A DNA stretch of 13,738 bases from Candidatus Lloydbacteria bacterium RIFCSPLOWO2_02_FULL_54_12 (GTDB taxonomy: Bacteria > Patescibacteriota > Minisyncoccia > Phycocordibacterales > UBA6899). Shown here piece by piece: positions 1-7,090 of the stretch. Every line of letters starts with the position of its first letter. Position 1 is the first letter of the stretch. Where the stretch lies: positions 1 to 13,738 of the forward strand of contig MHLS01000050.1 of assembly GCA_001819095.1 (NCBI GenBank). The letters are read 5' to 3'. The position numbers and the translations under genes were made by a program. The notes below the pieces were generated by a model. It was not told the DNA's origin, searched no databases, and was given only the letters and a program-made list of their open reading frames with translations.

Positions 1-21
1 ATCGATCTGTTGTCGCTCAAT

Positions 22-59
22 ACAAAAACAATGGCCCGACTCTCAATGAGAGACGGGCC
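22..59 (-). terminator. Intrinsic terminator after the ABC exporter operon
   Basis: Read on the minus strand, GGCCCG and GAGAG arms pair around a 3-nt loop, with one internal A/A-type mismatch (positions 33-59). A T-rich run (ATTGTTTTTG, complement of about 22-32) follows. It lies about 130 nt after the permease stop and probably ends the exporter transcript. This is seen directly in the sequence; activity is inferred. Confidence 0.75.
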
Positions 60-60
60 G

Positions 61-136
61 CAGTTGTACCTATTCTGATTTTAACCGGACAGTAGTGGGC
101 TTCAATGGGACTTTTGCGCGATGCTTTGCGTGCGGG
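61..136 (-). pseudogene. Relic of a second MacB-type permease C-terminus
   Basis: On the minus strand, positions 136-99 encode PARKASRKSPIEA, identical in protein to the last part of the intact permease that ends at 190. The DNA differs at several third codon positions, and every difference in these 13 codons is synonymous. The frame then diverges (HYCPVKI...) and runs on without the normal ending RYE-stop. No permease sequence is visible upstream; instead there is a GC-rich stretch (137-168). Purely synonymous divergence suggests that a paralogous permease gene existed under selection and was then deleted down to its tail. An alternative is partial duplication of the intact gene's end followed by drift, but drift alone should also leave non-synonymous changes. 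Confidence 0.6.
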
Positions 137-189
137 AGCCTGCCCCGCATGAAGGCCAGCGCGGGCCAGAGAAGATACCTTGCCCAAAA

Positions 190-1434
190 TCACTCGTACC
201 TCAATGCTTCAATAGGGCTCTTGCGTGAAGCCTTTCGTGCGGGGTAGATACCGAAGACAAGCCCGACGACCGCCGAGACAGAAAGGCCGACCAGCATCGC
301 CTTCCATGGAAAGGTGAATTCCCACTCGACCCCGAGGCCTTGCGAGAGCCCTATCGAAGCGATGTAGCCAAAAAGTGCACCGAGGGAGATACCGATAAAC
401 CCACCAAAAAGCGTGAGGAGTACCGCCTCAAAAAGGAACTGTGCCATGATGTCGCGATTCTTCGCGCCAAGCGCCTTCCGAAGGCCGATCTCCTTCGTGC
501 GTTCGGTGACGGAGACGAGCATGACGTTCATAACGCCGATACCGCCGACGACGAGCGCAATAGCGGAGACCGCCGAGAGAAAGGCCGTGAGCGCCGTCAA
601 AATGGTACCCACCTGCTCGATGACCCCCTGCTGGGTCTCGATATAAAAATCGTCCTTTGTGATGTCACTGATGTTGTGGAGATCGCGCATCGTCGTTTCG
701 ATGTCGGCGACCGTGCGCAAGACCGTCTCGGGGCTTGAGGCGCGGATCATGATCTCCTGAAAGTGATTCGTACCGGTCAGATACGACTGCGCGGTGGTGT
801 ACGGTATGACGACGAGGTTGTTGGAATTGAAGAAGGTGCCGGCGCCCTTCTCCTCCAAAAGACCGATGACGCGAAAATTCTTGTCTTTGATCCGTATCGC
901 TTTGCCGATTGGGTCTTCCGCGCCGAAAAGTTCTTCCGCGACCTTGGCGCCGATGATGGCGACCGCGGCGTCCTGCCGTATATCCGTCTCGTCGAAGATT
1001 GTCCCGCGTTCGAGCGTGATGTTTCCCATAGAGAGCATGAACTCCGCCACCCAGCCGATGATGGACGGACGGAACGTCTCTCCCTGATACGACACGCTTT
1101 CCGAGACGAAAACGACGGGGGCCATCTCGACGATATCCGGCACATTCTCCTTGCGCTTCAGGGCTTCGAGCTCGCGCGTTTTGATCGAATCCGAAAAAAG
1201 CGTCTGCGCGAAGTCGGTCGGTCCCTTCGGTTCCCGTCCGGGCCGAAGCACGATGGTTTCGGCGCCAAGCCCCTCTATTTGCCCCAAAATAAGCGACTGC
1301 GCCCCTTCTCCGATAGACACAATGAGCATGATTGCCGTAATGCCGATCACGATGCCCAAGACGGTGAGTCCCGAGCGGACCTTGTTGGCACGGATAGCGC
1401 GGTTGGCGGTATGGAGCGTGAATTGTAATTTCAT
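190..1434 (-). CDS. MacB-type ABC transporter permease (FtsX fold)
   Basis: Membrane subunit of a MacAB-like exporter. The 414-residue protein has the MacB family layout: one N-terminal membrane helix (about 21-43, VRSGLTVLGIVIGITAIML), a large extracytoplasmic MacB_PCD-type domain, then three C-terminal helices of the FtsX domain. It ends in the charged PARKASRKSPIEALRYE tail typical of this family. The start is placed at the ATG at 1434, giving MKLQFTLHTANRAIRANK, which matches the usual family N-terminus. The in-frame ATG at 1470 would extend into the ATPase gene and adds an unlikely MHRNVNCTSNRP segment. It begins 19 nt after the ATPase stop, so the two are surely co-transcribed. Unlike E. 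coli MacB, the ATPase is a separate protein. The substrate cannot be told from sequence. Confidence 0.93.
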   Translation of the reverse strand: MKLQFTLHTANRAIRANKVRSGLTVLGIVIGITAIMLIVSIGEGAQSLILGQIEGLGAETIVLRPGREPKGPTDFAQTLFSDSIKTRELEALKRKENVPDIVEMAPVVFVSESVSYQGETFRPSIIGWVAEFMLSMGNITLERGTIFDETDIRQDAAVAIIGAKVAEELFGAEDPIGKAIRIKDKNFRVIGLLEEKGAGTFFNSNNLVVIPYTTAQSYLTGTNHFQEIMIRASSPETVLRTVADIETTMRDLHNISDITKDDFYIETQQGVIEQVGTILTALTAFLSAVSAIALVVGGIGVMNVMLVSVTERTKEIGLRKALGAKNRDIMAQFLFEAVLLTLFGGFIGISLGALFGYIASIGLSQGLGVEWEFTFPWKAMLVGLSVSAVVGLVFGIYPARKASRKSPIEALRYE

Positions 1435-1453
1435 AGGTCGGTTGGATGTGCAG

Positions 1454-2155
1454 TTAACGTTTCGATGCATGCACCGTAACGGTATCCGAAACGATCATGC
1501 CGTCTTTGAGCGCAATGACGCGCTTCGCCTCGCGTGCGACCGCTTCGTCGTGGGTAATCAAGACCACGGTGTGTCCGTCTTCGTTGTGGAGTTTCCGTAA
1601 TATCTCAATAACCTTTGCGCCGGAGGCGCTGTCGAGATTGCCCGTCGGCTCGTCGGCAAAGATTATTTCCGGGTTGGTCACCAAAGCGCGCGCGATGGCG
1701 ACGCGCTGTTTCTCGCCGCCGGAAAGTTGGCTCGGTTCATGATACATGCGATGCGAGAGCCCGACCGCTTCAATGAGCTTTTTTGCGCGGGAATCCCATT
1801 CCTTTTGCGGCACCGAAGAGTATGCAAGCGGCAACTTTACGTTCTCCAAGACCGATGTGCGCGCCAGAAGGTTGAACTGTTGAAAAACGAAACCGATCGA
1901 GCGGTTGCGCAGTTCCGCCTGCTCGTCGTCCGAATATTTTGCCACCGACTTTCCGTCGAAGTGATACTCCCCTTCGGTCGGGCGGTCTAAGAGGCCGAGT
2001 ATCTGAAGCAAGGTGGACTTCCCCGAGCCGGAGGGGCCCATCACCGCGACGAACTCGCCCTTTTCGATCGTGCAGTCGACCCCGCCCAAGGCGACGGTAG
2101 GCGCACCCTCGGAGGCATAGATCATCTTCAGTTGTTTTGCTTCGATAAGCGGCAT
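1454..2155 (-). CDS. ABC transporter ATPase, MacB/LolD type
   Basis: Nucleotide-binding subunit that drives the permease at 190-1434. The 233-residue protein has all ABC motifs: Walker A GPSGSGKST (40-48), Q-loop Q92, signature LSGGEKQR (144-151), Walker B IIFADEP (164-170) with D168/E169, D-loop NLD and H-loop H202. The family is the MacB/LolD/FtsE-like export group, as expected with an FtsX-fold permease. The start is placed at the ATG at 2155 (MPLIEAKQLKMIY), which fits the family. An ATG at 2170 lies inside the palindromic element at 2163-2215 and is unlikely. The start codon sits only 7 nt beyond that palindrome, so a folded hairpin could affect initiation. No clear Shine-Dalgarno sequence is visible. 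Confidence 0.95.
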   Translation of the reverse strand: MPLIEAKQLKMIYASEGAPTVALGGVDCTIEKGEFVAVMGPSGSGKSTLLQILGLLDRPTEGEYHFDGKSVAKYSDDEQAELRNRSIGFVFQQFNLLARTSVLENVKLPLAYSSVPQKEWDSRAKKLIEAVGLSHRMYHEPSQLSGGEKQRVAIARALVTNPEIIFADEPTGNLDSASGAKVIEILRKLHNEDGHTVVLITHDEAVAREAKRVIALKDGMIVSDTVTVHASKR

Positions 2156-2162
2156 ATAGCGT

Positions 2163-2215
2163 GCATACAAGGTCGAACCTTGAAGAATTGATTCCTAAGG
2201 TTCGACCTTGTATGC
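2163..2215. repeat. Nested palindromic element, copy 1
   Basis: Left flank GCATAC, arm AAGGTCGAACCTT (2169-2181), spacer GAAGAATTGATTCCT, arm AAGGTTCGACCTT (2197-2209), right flank GTATGC. Arms and flanks give a perfect 19-bp stem with a 15-nt loop. Each arm is itself a palindrome, AAGGT-NNN-ACCTT. It lies 22 nt after the hlyD-like stop codon and 7 nt before the ATPase start. No U-tract follows on either strand. Confidence 0.9.
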
Positions 2216-2237
2216 GCTCAACCTTAGCATCACCGTA

Positions 2238-3806
2238 TTATTTCCCTTCGAATGTCACCACCTCATCTCCCTCCGAAAGACCGGCGACGATCTCGACGGT
2301 GCCGTCGGAACCGCGCAAGCCGGTCTCGACGATGACTTCGCGCAGTCCCGAAACATCCGTAACTCGCACGACCTTTTTTCCTTCTTTGGTCGTGACCGCG
2401 CGGGTAGGAATCCGAAGAACGCCTTCGCGCTTCTCCGTCAAAATGTCGAGATTCGCCGTCATGCCGGAGCGGACCCGCTCGTCCCTGTCGTTAAAGTAGA
2501 GGGTCACTTTGTACGTCGGTACTCCCTCGATCACCGTCTCCGCAGGATCAATAGACGAGACCGCAGCAGGAAACACCGTGGTATCACCGTAGGCATCGAG
2601 CGTCACCTCCGCCTTGTCGCCGATGGTGATTTTCGCGACGTCCACTTCGGGAATATTGGCGGTGATCTTGAACGCGCCGTTGCTTTGGATCGTGAGGAGC
2701 GGTTCGTTCGGCGCCACGGTCGCACCGAGTTTTGCCGATTGTTTCGTGACCACACCCGAAAAGGGCGTCGTGAGTGTCATCTTCGCGATCTGGACGTCGT
2801 AGTTTGCAAGTGAGGCACGGACGGAGGCGATCTTCGCTTCCTGCGCCAAAATAGCCTCGCCGGTCGGGCCGCCCCGTTTGAGTGCCAACTCGTCGTTTGC
2901 GACCGCGAGAGCGCTCGCCGCGGAACGTATCTCTTTCTCCGCACCCAAAAGCGCCGAGAGTGTCCCCTCGATGCTCGTCCGCGCACTCGCAACGTTCGCC
3001 TTGTAAGTGTCAATCGAAGCCTGCGTAAGGGACGACGAAGGGAAGAGGCCGTTTACGGTAAGCGCGAGCTTGTTGAGATACTCTTTGATCGCAAACAGCG
3101 CTTTTTCGGTCGCTTCAAGATGCGTCGTGAGAGCGGTCTCATCACTCGCCTCTTCGGCCGCCTTCGCGATGGACGTGAGTTCATTGAGTGTTTTCTCTAT
3201 TTCGACACGCAGCGCCGGAAGGCTATTCGCAAGCGCCGAATCGGTCGCCGGAATGATCAACTCCGGATTGAGCGTGCGCGGGTTACGCCAGACGATATCC
3301 GTTTTATTCCGCACCGCGTCATCGGCGGCAGAGTAGGCGCCGCGTACCGTATCGACCGCACCGTTCATGGCGTTGTCTAATGACACCGCCGCGCTCTTTG
3401 CTCTTGCTTCGCTTACTGCAATATCCTCGGGTCTCGCGCCTTTTTGGAGCTGTGCGAGCGTCGCTATTTCGTAGTCAAGATTCGCCTCTACCTGCAAGCG
3501 TGACGCGGCCAGTTCGGAAGAATCCAGACGAACGAGGACGTCGCCCCGCCCGACGCGCGAACCGACTTGGACGGGTTCCGCCACCACCCGCCCGCCGCGC
3601 TCGAATGCAAGCGCAACTTCCCGCTCGCTCTCCACGCGACCGGTTACGGAAACCTCTTGTATTACATCGCCTTTTTCCACGCGCGCCGTCTCGTAGGTAG
3701 GAAGAGCGGGCGACTTGAAGTAAAAGACACCACCGCCAAGGAGGGCAAGAACAACGACAAATATAAAAAACTTATGCGATTTCAGATAGTGAAAAGACGA
3801 TCTCAT
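2238..3806 (-). CDS. HlyD/MacA-family membrane-fusion protein with a large helical insert
   Basis: Periplasmic or extracytoplasmic adaptor of the exporter; it precedes the ATPase and permease in the same orientation. The 522-residue protein has an N-terminal membrane anchor (about 12-30), then the first half of the biotinyl/lipoyl-like barrel-sandwich domain (about 45-95, with GRVESEREVAL and VGSRVGRGDVLVRLD). A very long helical region (about 100-340) follows, then the second barrel half (TPFSGVVTKQSAKLGATV, 347-364) and beta-barrel and membrane-proximal domains (about 375-522, ending VVTFEGK). MacA itself is about 370 residues, so roughly 150 extra residues (about 141-290) interrupt the alpha-hairpin. 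They are rich in Ala, Glu and Thr. The start at 3806 places the anchor correctly. Substrate unknown. Confidence 0.9.
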   Translation of the reverse strand: MRSSFHYLKSHKFFIFVVVLALLGGGVFYFKSPALPTYETARVEKGDVIQEVSVTGRVESEREVALAFERGGRVVAEPVQVGSRVGRGDVLVRLDSSELAASRLQVEANLDYEIATLAQLQKGARPEDIAVSEARAKSAAVSLDNAMNGAVDTVRGAYSAADDAVRNKTDIVWRNPRTLNPELIIPATDSALANSLPALRVEIEKTLNELTSIAKAAEEASDETALTTHLEATEKALFAIKEYLNKLALTVNGLFPSSSLTQASIDTYKANVASARTSIEGTLSALLGAEKEIRSAASALAVANDELALKRGGPTGEAILAQEAKIASVRASLANYDVQIAKMTLTTPFSGVVTKQSAKLGATVAPNEPLLTIQSNGAFKITANIPEVDVAKITIGDKAEVTLDAYGDTTVFPAAVSSIDPAETVIEGVPTYKVTLYFNDRDERVRSGMTANLDILTEKREGVLRIPTRAVTTKEGKKVVRVTDVSGLREVIVETGLRGSDGTVEIVAGLSEGDEVVTFEGK

Positions 3807-3864
3807 GGGACATATAGTTTAACACGAATAAGCCTCAAGGACAAGGCCGCATTTCAAATTCGAG

Positions 3865-3946
3865 AAATCCAAGGTGGAACCTTAGGAATCAATCCCCCCG
3901 CCCGCGAGCGTCCTCGCGCAGGCAGGCAAGGTTCCACCTTGGATTT
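3865..3946. repeat. Nested palindromic element, copy 2, with GC-rich loop insert
   Basis: Flank AAATCC, arm AAGGTGGAACCTT (3871-3883), spacer 3884-3927, arm AAGGTTCCACCTT (3928-3940), flank GGATTT. The 19-bp stem is perfect. The spacer begins with the family sequence AGGAATCAATCC but is 44 nt long, because a GC-rich segment with its own small hairpin (CGCGAG / CTCGCG, loop CGTC) fills it. It starts 24 nt after the aminopeptidase stop and ends 58 nt before the hlyD-like start. Confidence 0.9.
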
Positions 3947-3970
3947 GTAAGAGACGCGATAAACCCGCTG

Positions 3971-5371
3971 CTAAAAACGTTCCAGTAATTTTATTAAGAG
4001 TCGTACGGGAGTGCCCGCCGCACCTTTCGCGAGATATTCCCCGTCGGCGGAAGTCATGCGCGAAGCGATATCAAGATGCACCCACGGGTACGCCTCTTTT
4101 CCTTTTTCGTCCTTCGTGAACTGATAGAGGAAGAGTGCCGCATTGATCGCGCCGCCGTAACGGCTCTTGCCGGTATTCGCCCAGTCGCCGAATGTCCCCC
4201 TAATCTCGCTTTCGTATTCGTCCCACAAAGGCATCGGCCAGAGATAGTCGCCGCTTTCTTCTCCGAGTTTGCGGAAGTATCCCTCGAGTTCTTCGTCCTT
4301 CGTAAAGAGTCCGGACGCATGCGCGCCCAAGGCGACATGGATCGCGCCAGTCAAGGTCGCAACGTCAACGACAAGTCGGGGCTTGTACTTCTGCGCATAG
4401 CAAAGCGCGTCGGAGAGGATGACGCGGCCTTCCGCATCGGTATTCAGGACCTCAACGGTCTTTCCCGACATTCCCTGAAGCACGTCGCCGGGATGGTAAC
4501 TCGAGCCGCTCGGCATATTTTCGACGGCGGGGACCAGCGCAACAACGTTCTTTTGCAATTTCAACTTCGCGGCAAGGGAGAGCGCGTGGATGACCGCGGC
4601 GCCGCCTGACATGTCCATGTGCATCTCATACATGTTCGTATCCGACTTCAGATTGAGACCGCCCGTGTCGAAGGTGACACCTTTCCCGACCAAGACGACC
4701 GGCTTTTCGTCGGGCATTCCGCCGAAATATTCCATCACGATGAACTTCGGCTCCTCATCTGAACCGCGACCGACGCCCAAGACCGCCCCCATGCCGAGTT
4801 CTTCCATTTCGCGGACGCCAAGCACGGTCGTGGTAATGGGAAGTCCTTCTGCTGCTTCGGCGGCCGACTGCGCAAGTATCGCCGGTGTCATTGCACCTCC
4901 GGGAGTGTTCGCGAGCGCGCGCGTCTTGTTCACTTCCTCGCCGATCATCTTCCCTTTTCGCACCGCTTTTTCGACGTCACTCCCCAGTTTTCCCAGAACG
5001 ACAACCTCCGCGAGCGTGCTCCATCCTTCTTTAGGCTTCGACTTATATTTCACGAATTCGAAATTCGCCATCTCAAGATTGGTCGAGAGCATCTCGCCCA
5101 ACTCCGTCGGGGTCATGTGGAGATGCGGAAAGACCAGATCAAAAAAGTCGAGCGCAACTTTCTTTTTGTTCGCCGCTTTCGCAAGCGAAACGATCTTACG
5201 GATGACGTTGACCAATTTGCGCCGCGTCATCTCCTCGCGCTTTCCCACGCCAAGCTCGATCACCGTCCGTCCGTCGGATGTCCTCACTGTCACATCGCTT
5301 GCCGTCGTCGCGAGCGTAACCGTCGCGATGTCTTTGTTTTTTAATGCCTTGGGTGTGAACGTGTACTTCAT
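3971..5371 (-). CDS. pepA: M17 leucyl aminopeptidase, copy 1
   Basis: Cytoplasmic two-metal aminopeptidase that removes N-terminal residues from peptides. Protein of 466 residues from the ATG at 5371. The N-terminal domain (about 1-155) is divergent. The C-terminal catalytic domain keeps every expected residue: K230 and D235 in GKGVTFDTGG, K242, D253 in MDMSGGA, D312 and E314 in the family signature NTDAEGR, and R316. A longer reading frame opens at 5434, but a good promoter (5401-5428) lies inside it, which favours the start at 5371. It is the downstream member of a tandem pair with the gene at 5497-6933. An intrinsic terminator separates them, so it likely has its own transcript. Confidence 0.93.
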   Translation of the reverse strand: MKYTFTPKALKNKDIATVTLATTASDVTVRTSDGRTVIELGVGKREEMTRRKLVNVIRKIVSLAKAANKKKVALDFFDLVFPHLHMTPTELGEMLSTNLEMANFEFVKYKSKPKEGWSTLAEVVVLGKLGSDVEKAVRKGKMIGEEVNKTRALANTPGGAMTPAILAQSAAEAAEGLPITTTVLGVREMEELGMGAVLGVGRGSDEEPKFIVMEYFGGMPDEKPVVLVGKGVTFDTGGLNLKSDTNMYEMHMDMSGGAAVIHALSLAAKLKLQKNVVALVPAVENMPSGSSYHPGDVLQGMSGKTVEVLNTDAEGRVILSDALCYAQKYKPRLVVDVATLTGAIHVALGAHASGLFTKDEELEGYFRKLGEESGDYLWPMPLWDEYESEIRGTFGDWANTGKSRYGGAINAALFLYQFTKDEKGKEAYPWVHLDIASRMTSADGEYLAKGAAGTPVRLLIKLLERF

Positions 5372-5400
5372 AAGGACGCGTTTAGCGTTAATATCCACCC

Positions 5401-5428
5401 ATCTTACTCCCCTTACCTCATTTTTCAA
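5401..5428 (-). promoter_or_regulatory. Candidate sigma-70 promoter for aminopeptidase copy 1
   Basis: On the minus strand, TTGAAA (5428-5423) and TAAGAT (5406-5401) are separated by 16 nt. This predicts transcription starting near 5394, about 22 nt before the ATG at 5371. The site lies just after the terminator at 5449-5472, where a new promoter is needed. Match to consensus is moderate. Confidence 0.45.
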
Positions 5429-5439
5429 CAGCAAAACAC

Positions 5440-5472
5440 CAAATTAAAAAGCTTCTCCGCGTGGAGAAGCTT
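5440..5472 (-). terminator. Intrinsic terminator between the two aminopeptidase genes
   Basis: AAGCTTCTCC (5449-5458) and GGAGAAGCTT (5463-5472) form a perfect 10-bp stem with a 4-nt loop. On the minus strand it is followed at once by TTTTTAATTT. It lies 24 nt after the stop of aminopeptidase copy 2 and is a canonical Rho-independent terminator, unlike the palindromic family in the other gaps. Confidence 0.85.
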
Positions 5473-5496
5473 CCGATCTCTGATACGCACACCCGA

Positions 5497-6933
5497 TCAA
5501 GCGGTGTACCGTTCCAACAAACGCACCAGCAAGCGCACCGGGTCCCCGGCGGCACCCTTTGCAAGGTGATCGCCGTCTGCGGAGGTCATGCGCGGTGCCA
5601 TGTCGATATGCGCCCACGGATGCGTGATGACCGAGGCCTTTTCCAAGAACTTCGCCGCAGCGATCGCGCCCCCGTAACGCCCGCTTTTGCCCGTATTGCG
5701 CACATCGCCGACCGCGCCTTTGACCTCATCATCGTATTCCTCCCACAAGGGCATGCGCCAGACATAGTCGCCGCTCTCTTCGGCAAGTAGGGTCATTGTC
5801 GCGGCGATAGCATCGTCGGCGGCAAAAAGGGCCGAAGCGTGTGTGCCGAGCGCAACGCAGGCCGCGCCGGTTAAGGTCGCGACGGAAACGACCAGCCGCG
5901 GATCGTAGAACTTTCCGGCATAGGCGAGCGCGTCCGCAAGAATAAGGCGGCCTTCCGCGTCGGTGTTCAAGACCTCCATCGTTTTCCCCGAAAGCGAGGT
6001 GAGTACATCGCCCGGACGAATGGCGGATCCCGACGGCATGTTCTCGACGGCGGGGACCAGCGCAACGACGTTCTTCTTCAGCCCCAACCGCGCTGCGGTC
6101 ACGATAGCAGCAATGACGGAGGCGCCGCCCAACATGTCGAGTTTCATCTCTTCCATGCCCTCGGAGGGCTTAATGGAGATGCCTCCCGTGTCGAAGGTGA
6201 CACCTTTCCCGACGAGTACGATCGGCTTTTCGTCGGGGGGGCCGGCCATGTACTCCATGATGACGAAGCACGGCTTGTTCACCGAGCCCACGCCCACGCC
6301 TAAGACCCCGCCCATGCCGAGGGTTTGCATCTCTTCAACGCCGAGCGCACGAAACTTGACGGGAAGTCCCGTCGATGCGAGTTCCGCCTCGAACGCAAGC
6401 CGACGCGGCGTGAGGTCGAACGCCGGCGTGTTGCCGAGATCCCGCATGAGGTTGACGCCGTTCCCGACCAACCTCCCATGCCCGATGCCGTCCATGAAAC
6501 GCACGGTGCCGACAAAGACGACCTCCTCGAGGAATTTCCATCCGTCTTTGGGCTTTGATTTGTACGCGACAAACTCGTAATTCGCCATCTCGATATTCGT
6601 GATGACGAGGGACACGAGGTCCGTCGGGTCGGATACCATTCTAGACGAACAGCGTCCGTAGAGGTCGTCGAGCGAAAGGATGATACGCTTCTCGCCGGAC
6701 GACTTGGCACTCTTCACTATATTGCGTACAAGCGTGACCAACTTGCGCCGCGTCATTTCGGACGGCGTGCCGTAACGAAGAACGATCTCCTTTCGACCGT
6801 CCTCGTGTCTTACCACACCTTCGTCGTTCAACGTCTCTCCCTCGTATGCAAAACGCACGCGTGCGCCGAGCCGGTCTTGGCCTACATCCGACGCAAGCAC
6901 ATACGTTATCGAAGGCCGCTGTGTGTCTCTCAC
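5497..6933 (-). CDS. pepA: M17 leucyl aminopeptidase, copy 2
   Basis: Second M17 aminopeptidase, 478 residues. The start is a GTG at 6933, chosen because AAAGGAGA, a strong Shine-Dalgarno sequence, lies about 7 nt upstream; the ATG at 7041 would give an unlikely Arg-rich extension. Catalytic residues are complete: K243 and D248 (GKGVTFDTGG), K255, D266 (LDMLGGA), D325 and E327 (NTDAEGR), R329. The N-terminal domain differs strongly from copy 1, while parts of the catalytic domain are nearly identical in DNA (for example around 4658-4715 against 6188-6240). That points to an old duplication with a conserved or converted core. Role: peptide turnover, possibly of scavenged peptides. Confidence 0.93.
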   Translation of the reverse strand: MRDTQRPSITYVLASDVGQDRLGARVRFAYEGETLNDEGVVRHEDGRKEIVLRYGTPSEMTRRKLVTLVRNIVKSAKSSGEKRIILSLDDLYGRCSSRMVSDPTDLVSLVITNIEMANYEFVAYKSKPKDGWKFLEEVVFVGTVRFMDGIGHGRLVGNGVNLMRDLGNTPAFDLTPRRLAFEAELASTGLPVKFRALGVEEMQTLGMGGVLGVGVGSVNKPCFVIMEYMAGPPDEKPIVLVGKGVTFDTGGISIKPSEGMEEMKLDMLGGASVIAAIVTAARLGLKKNVVALVPAVENMPSGSAIRPGDVLTSLSGKTMEVLNTDAEGRLILADALAYAGKFYDPRLVVSVATLTGAACVALGTHASALFAADDAIAATMTLLAEESGDYVWRMPLWEEYDDEVKGAVGDVRNTGKSGRYGGAIAAAKFLEKASVITHPWAHIDMAPRMTSADGDHLAKGAAGDPVRLLVRLLERYTA

Positions 6934-6938
6934 CGATA

Positions 6939-6946
6939 TTCTCCTT
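6939..6946 (-). promoter_or_regulatory. Strong Shine-Dalgarno that decides the GTG start of aminopeptidase copy 2
   Basis: Minus-strand AAAGGAGA followed by ATATCG and then GTG at 6933. It is one of only two clear ribosome-binding sites in the window (the other is before 12090), so it gives good support for the GTG start. Confidence 0.75.
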
Positions 6947-7028
6947 TGTGTTGTCAAAAGTCGATTTTGCCGTCTTGTGCTACTATTCGGGAGACTACCA
7001 CGGAAAACAAAAACAGCAACGACCGCTC

Positions 7029-7090
7029 GGCGGAAGCACAAGGGGGAACCTTGGGGAGCAATTCTTAAGGTTCCACCTTGTGCTTCCGCC
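7029..7090. repeat. Nested palindromic element, copy 3
   Basis: Flank GGCGGAAGCAC (7029-7039), arm AAGGGGGAACCTT (7040-7052, one change from AAGGTGGAACCTT), spacer GGGGAGCAATTCTT, arm AAGGTTCCACCTT (7067-7079), flank GTGCTTCCGCC (7080-7090). The 24-bp stem has a single mismatch. It abuts the NDH-2 stop codon: the last base of the stop is the first base of the element. The following 95 nt lead to the GTG of aminopeptidase copy 2 and include a loosely T-rich stretch, but no tract directly after the stem. Confidence 0.9.

Noticed and set aside
2163..2215. Palindromes as transposon ends or MITEs with target duplications
   Set aside because: No direct target duplications are visible outside the copies, flanks are inverted and unique to each copy, and no transposase gene is in the window. 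A non-autonomous origin is not excluded.
3801..3832. Promoter (TTGAGG, 16 nt, TATATG) before the membrane-fusion protein
   Set aside because: Only 4 nt separate the TATATG from the start codon and the match is weak; I could not support it.
4590..5447. 285-residue plus-strand open frame opposite aminopeptidase copy 1
   Set aside because: Low-complexity Ser/Thr/Pro composition typical of the antisense of a GC-biased gene; the minus-strand frame has complete M17 motifs.
5963..6580. 205-residue plus-strand frame opposite aminopeptidase copy 2
   Set aside because: Antisense shadow of a gene with a full catalytic signature; it resembles the shadow of copy 1 because the genes are paralogues.
6948..6970. 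TTGACA before aminopeptidase copy 2 as a -35 box
   Set aside because: No -10 sequence lies 15-19 nt downstream; that distance falls on the ribosome-binding site and start codon.
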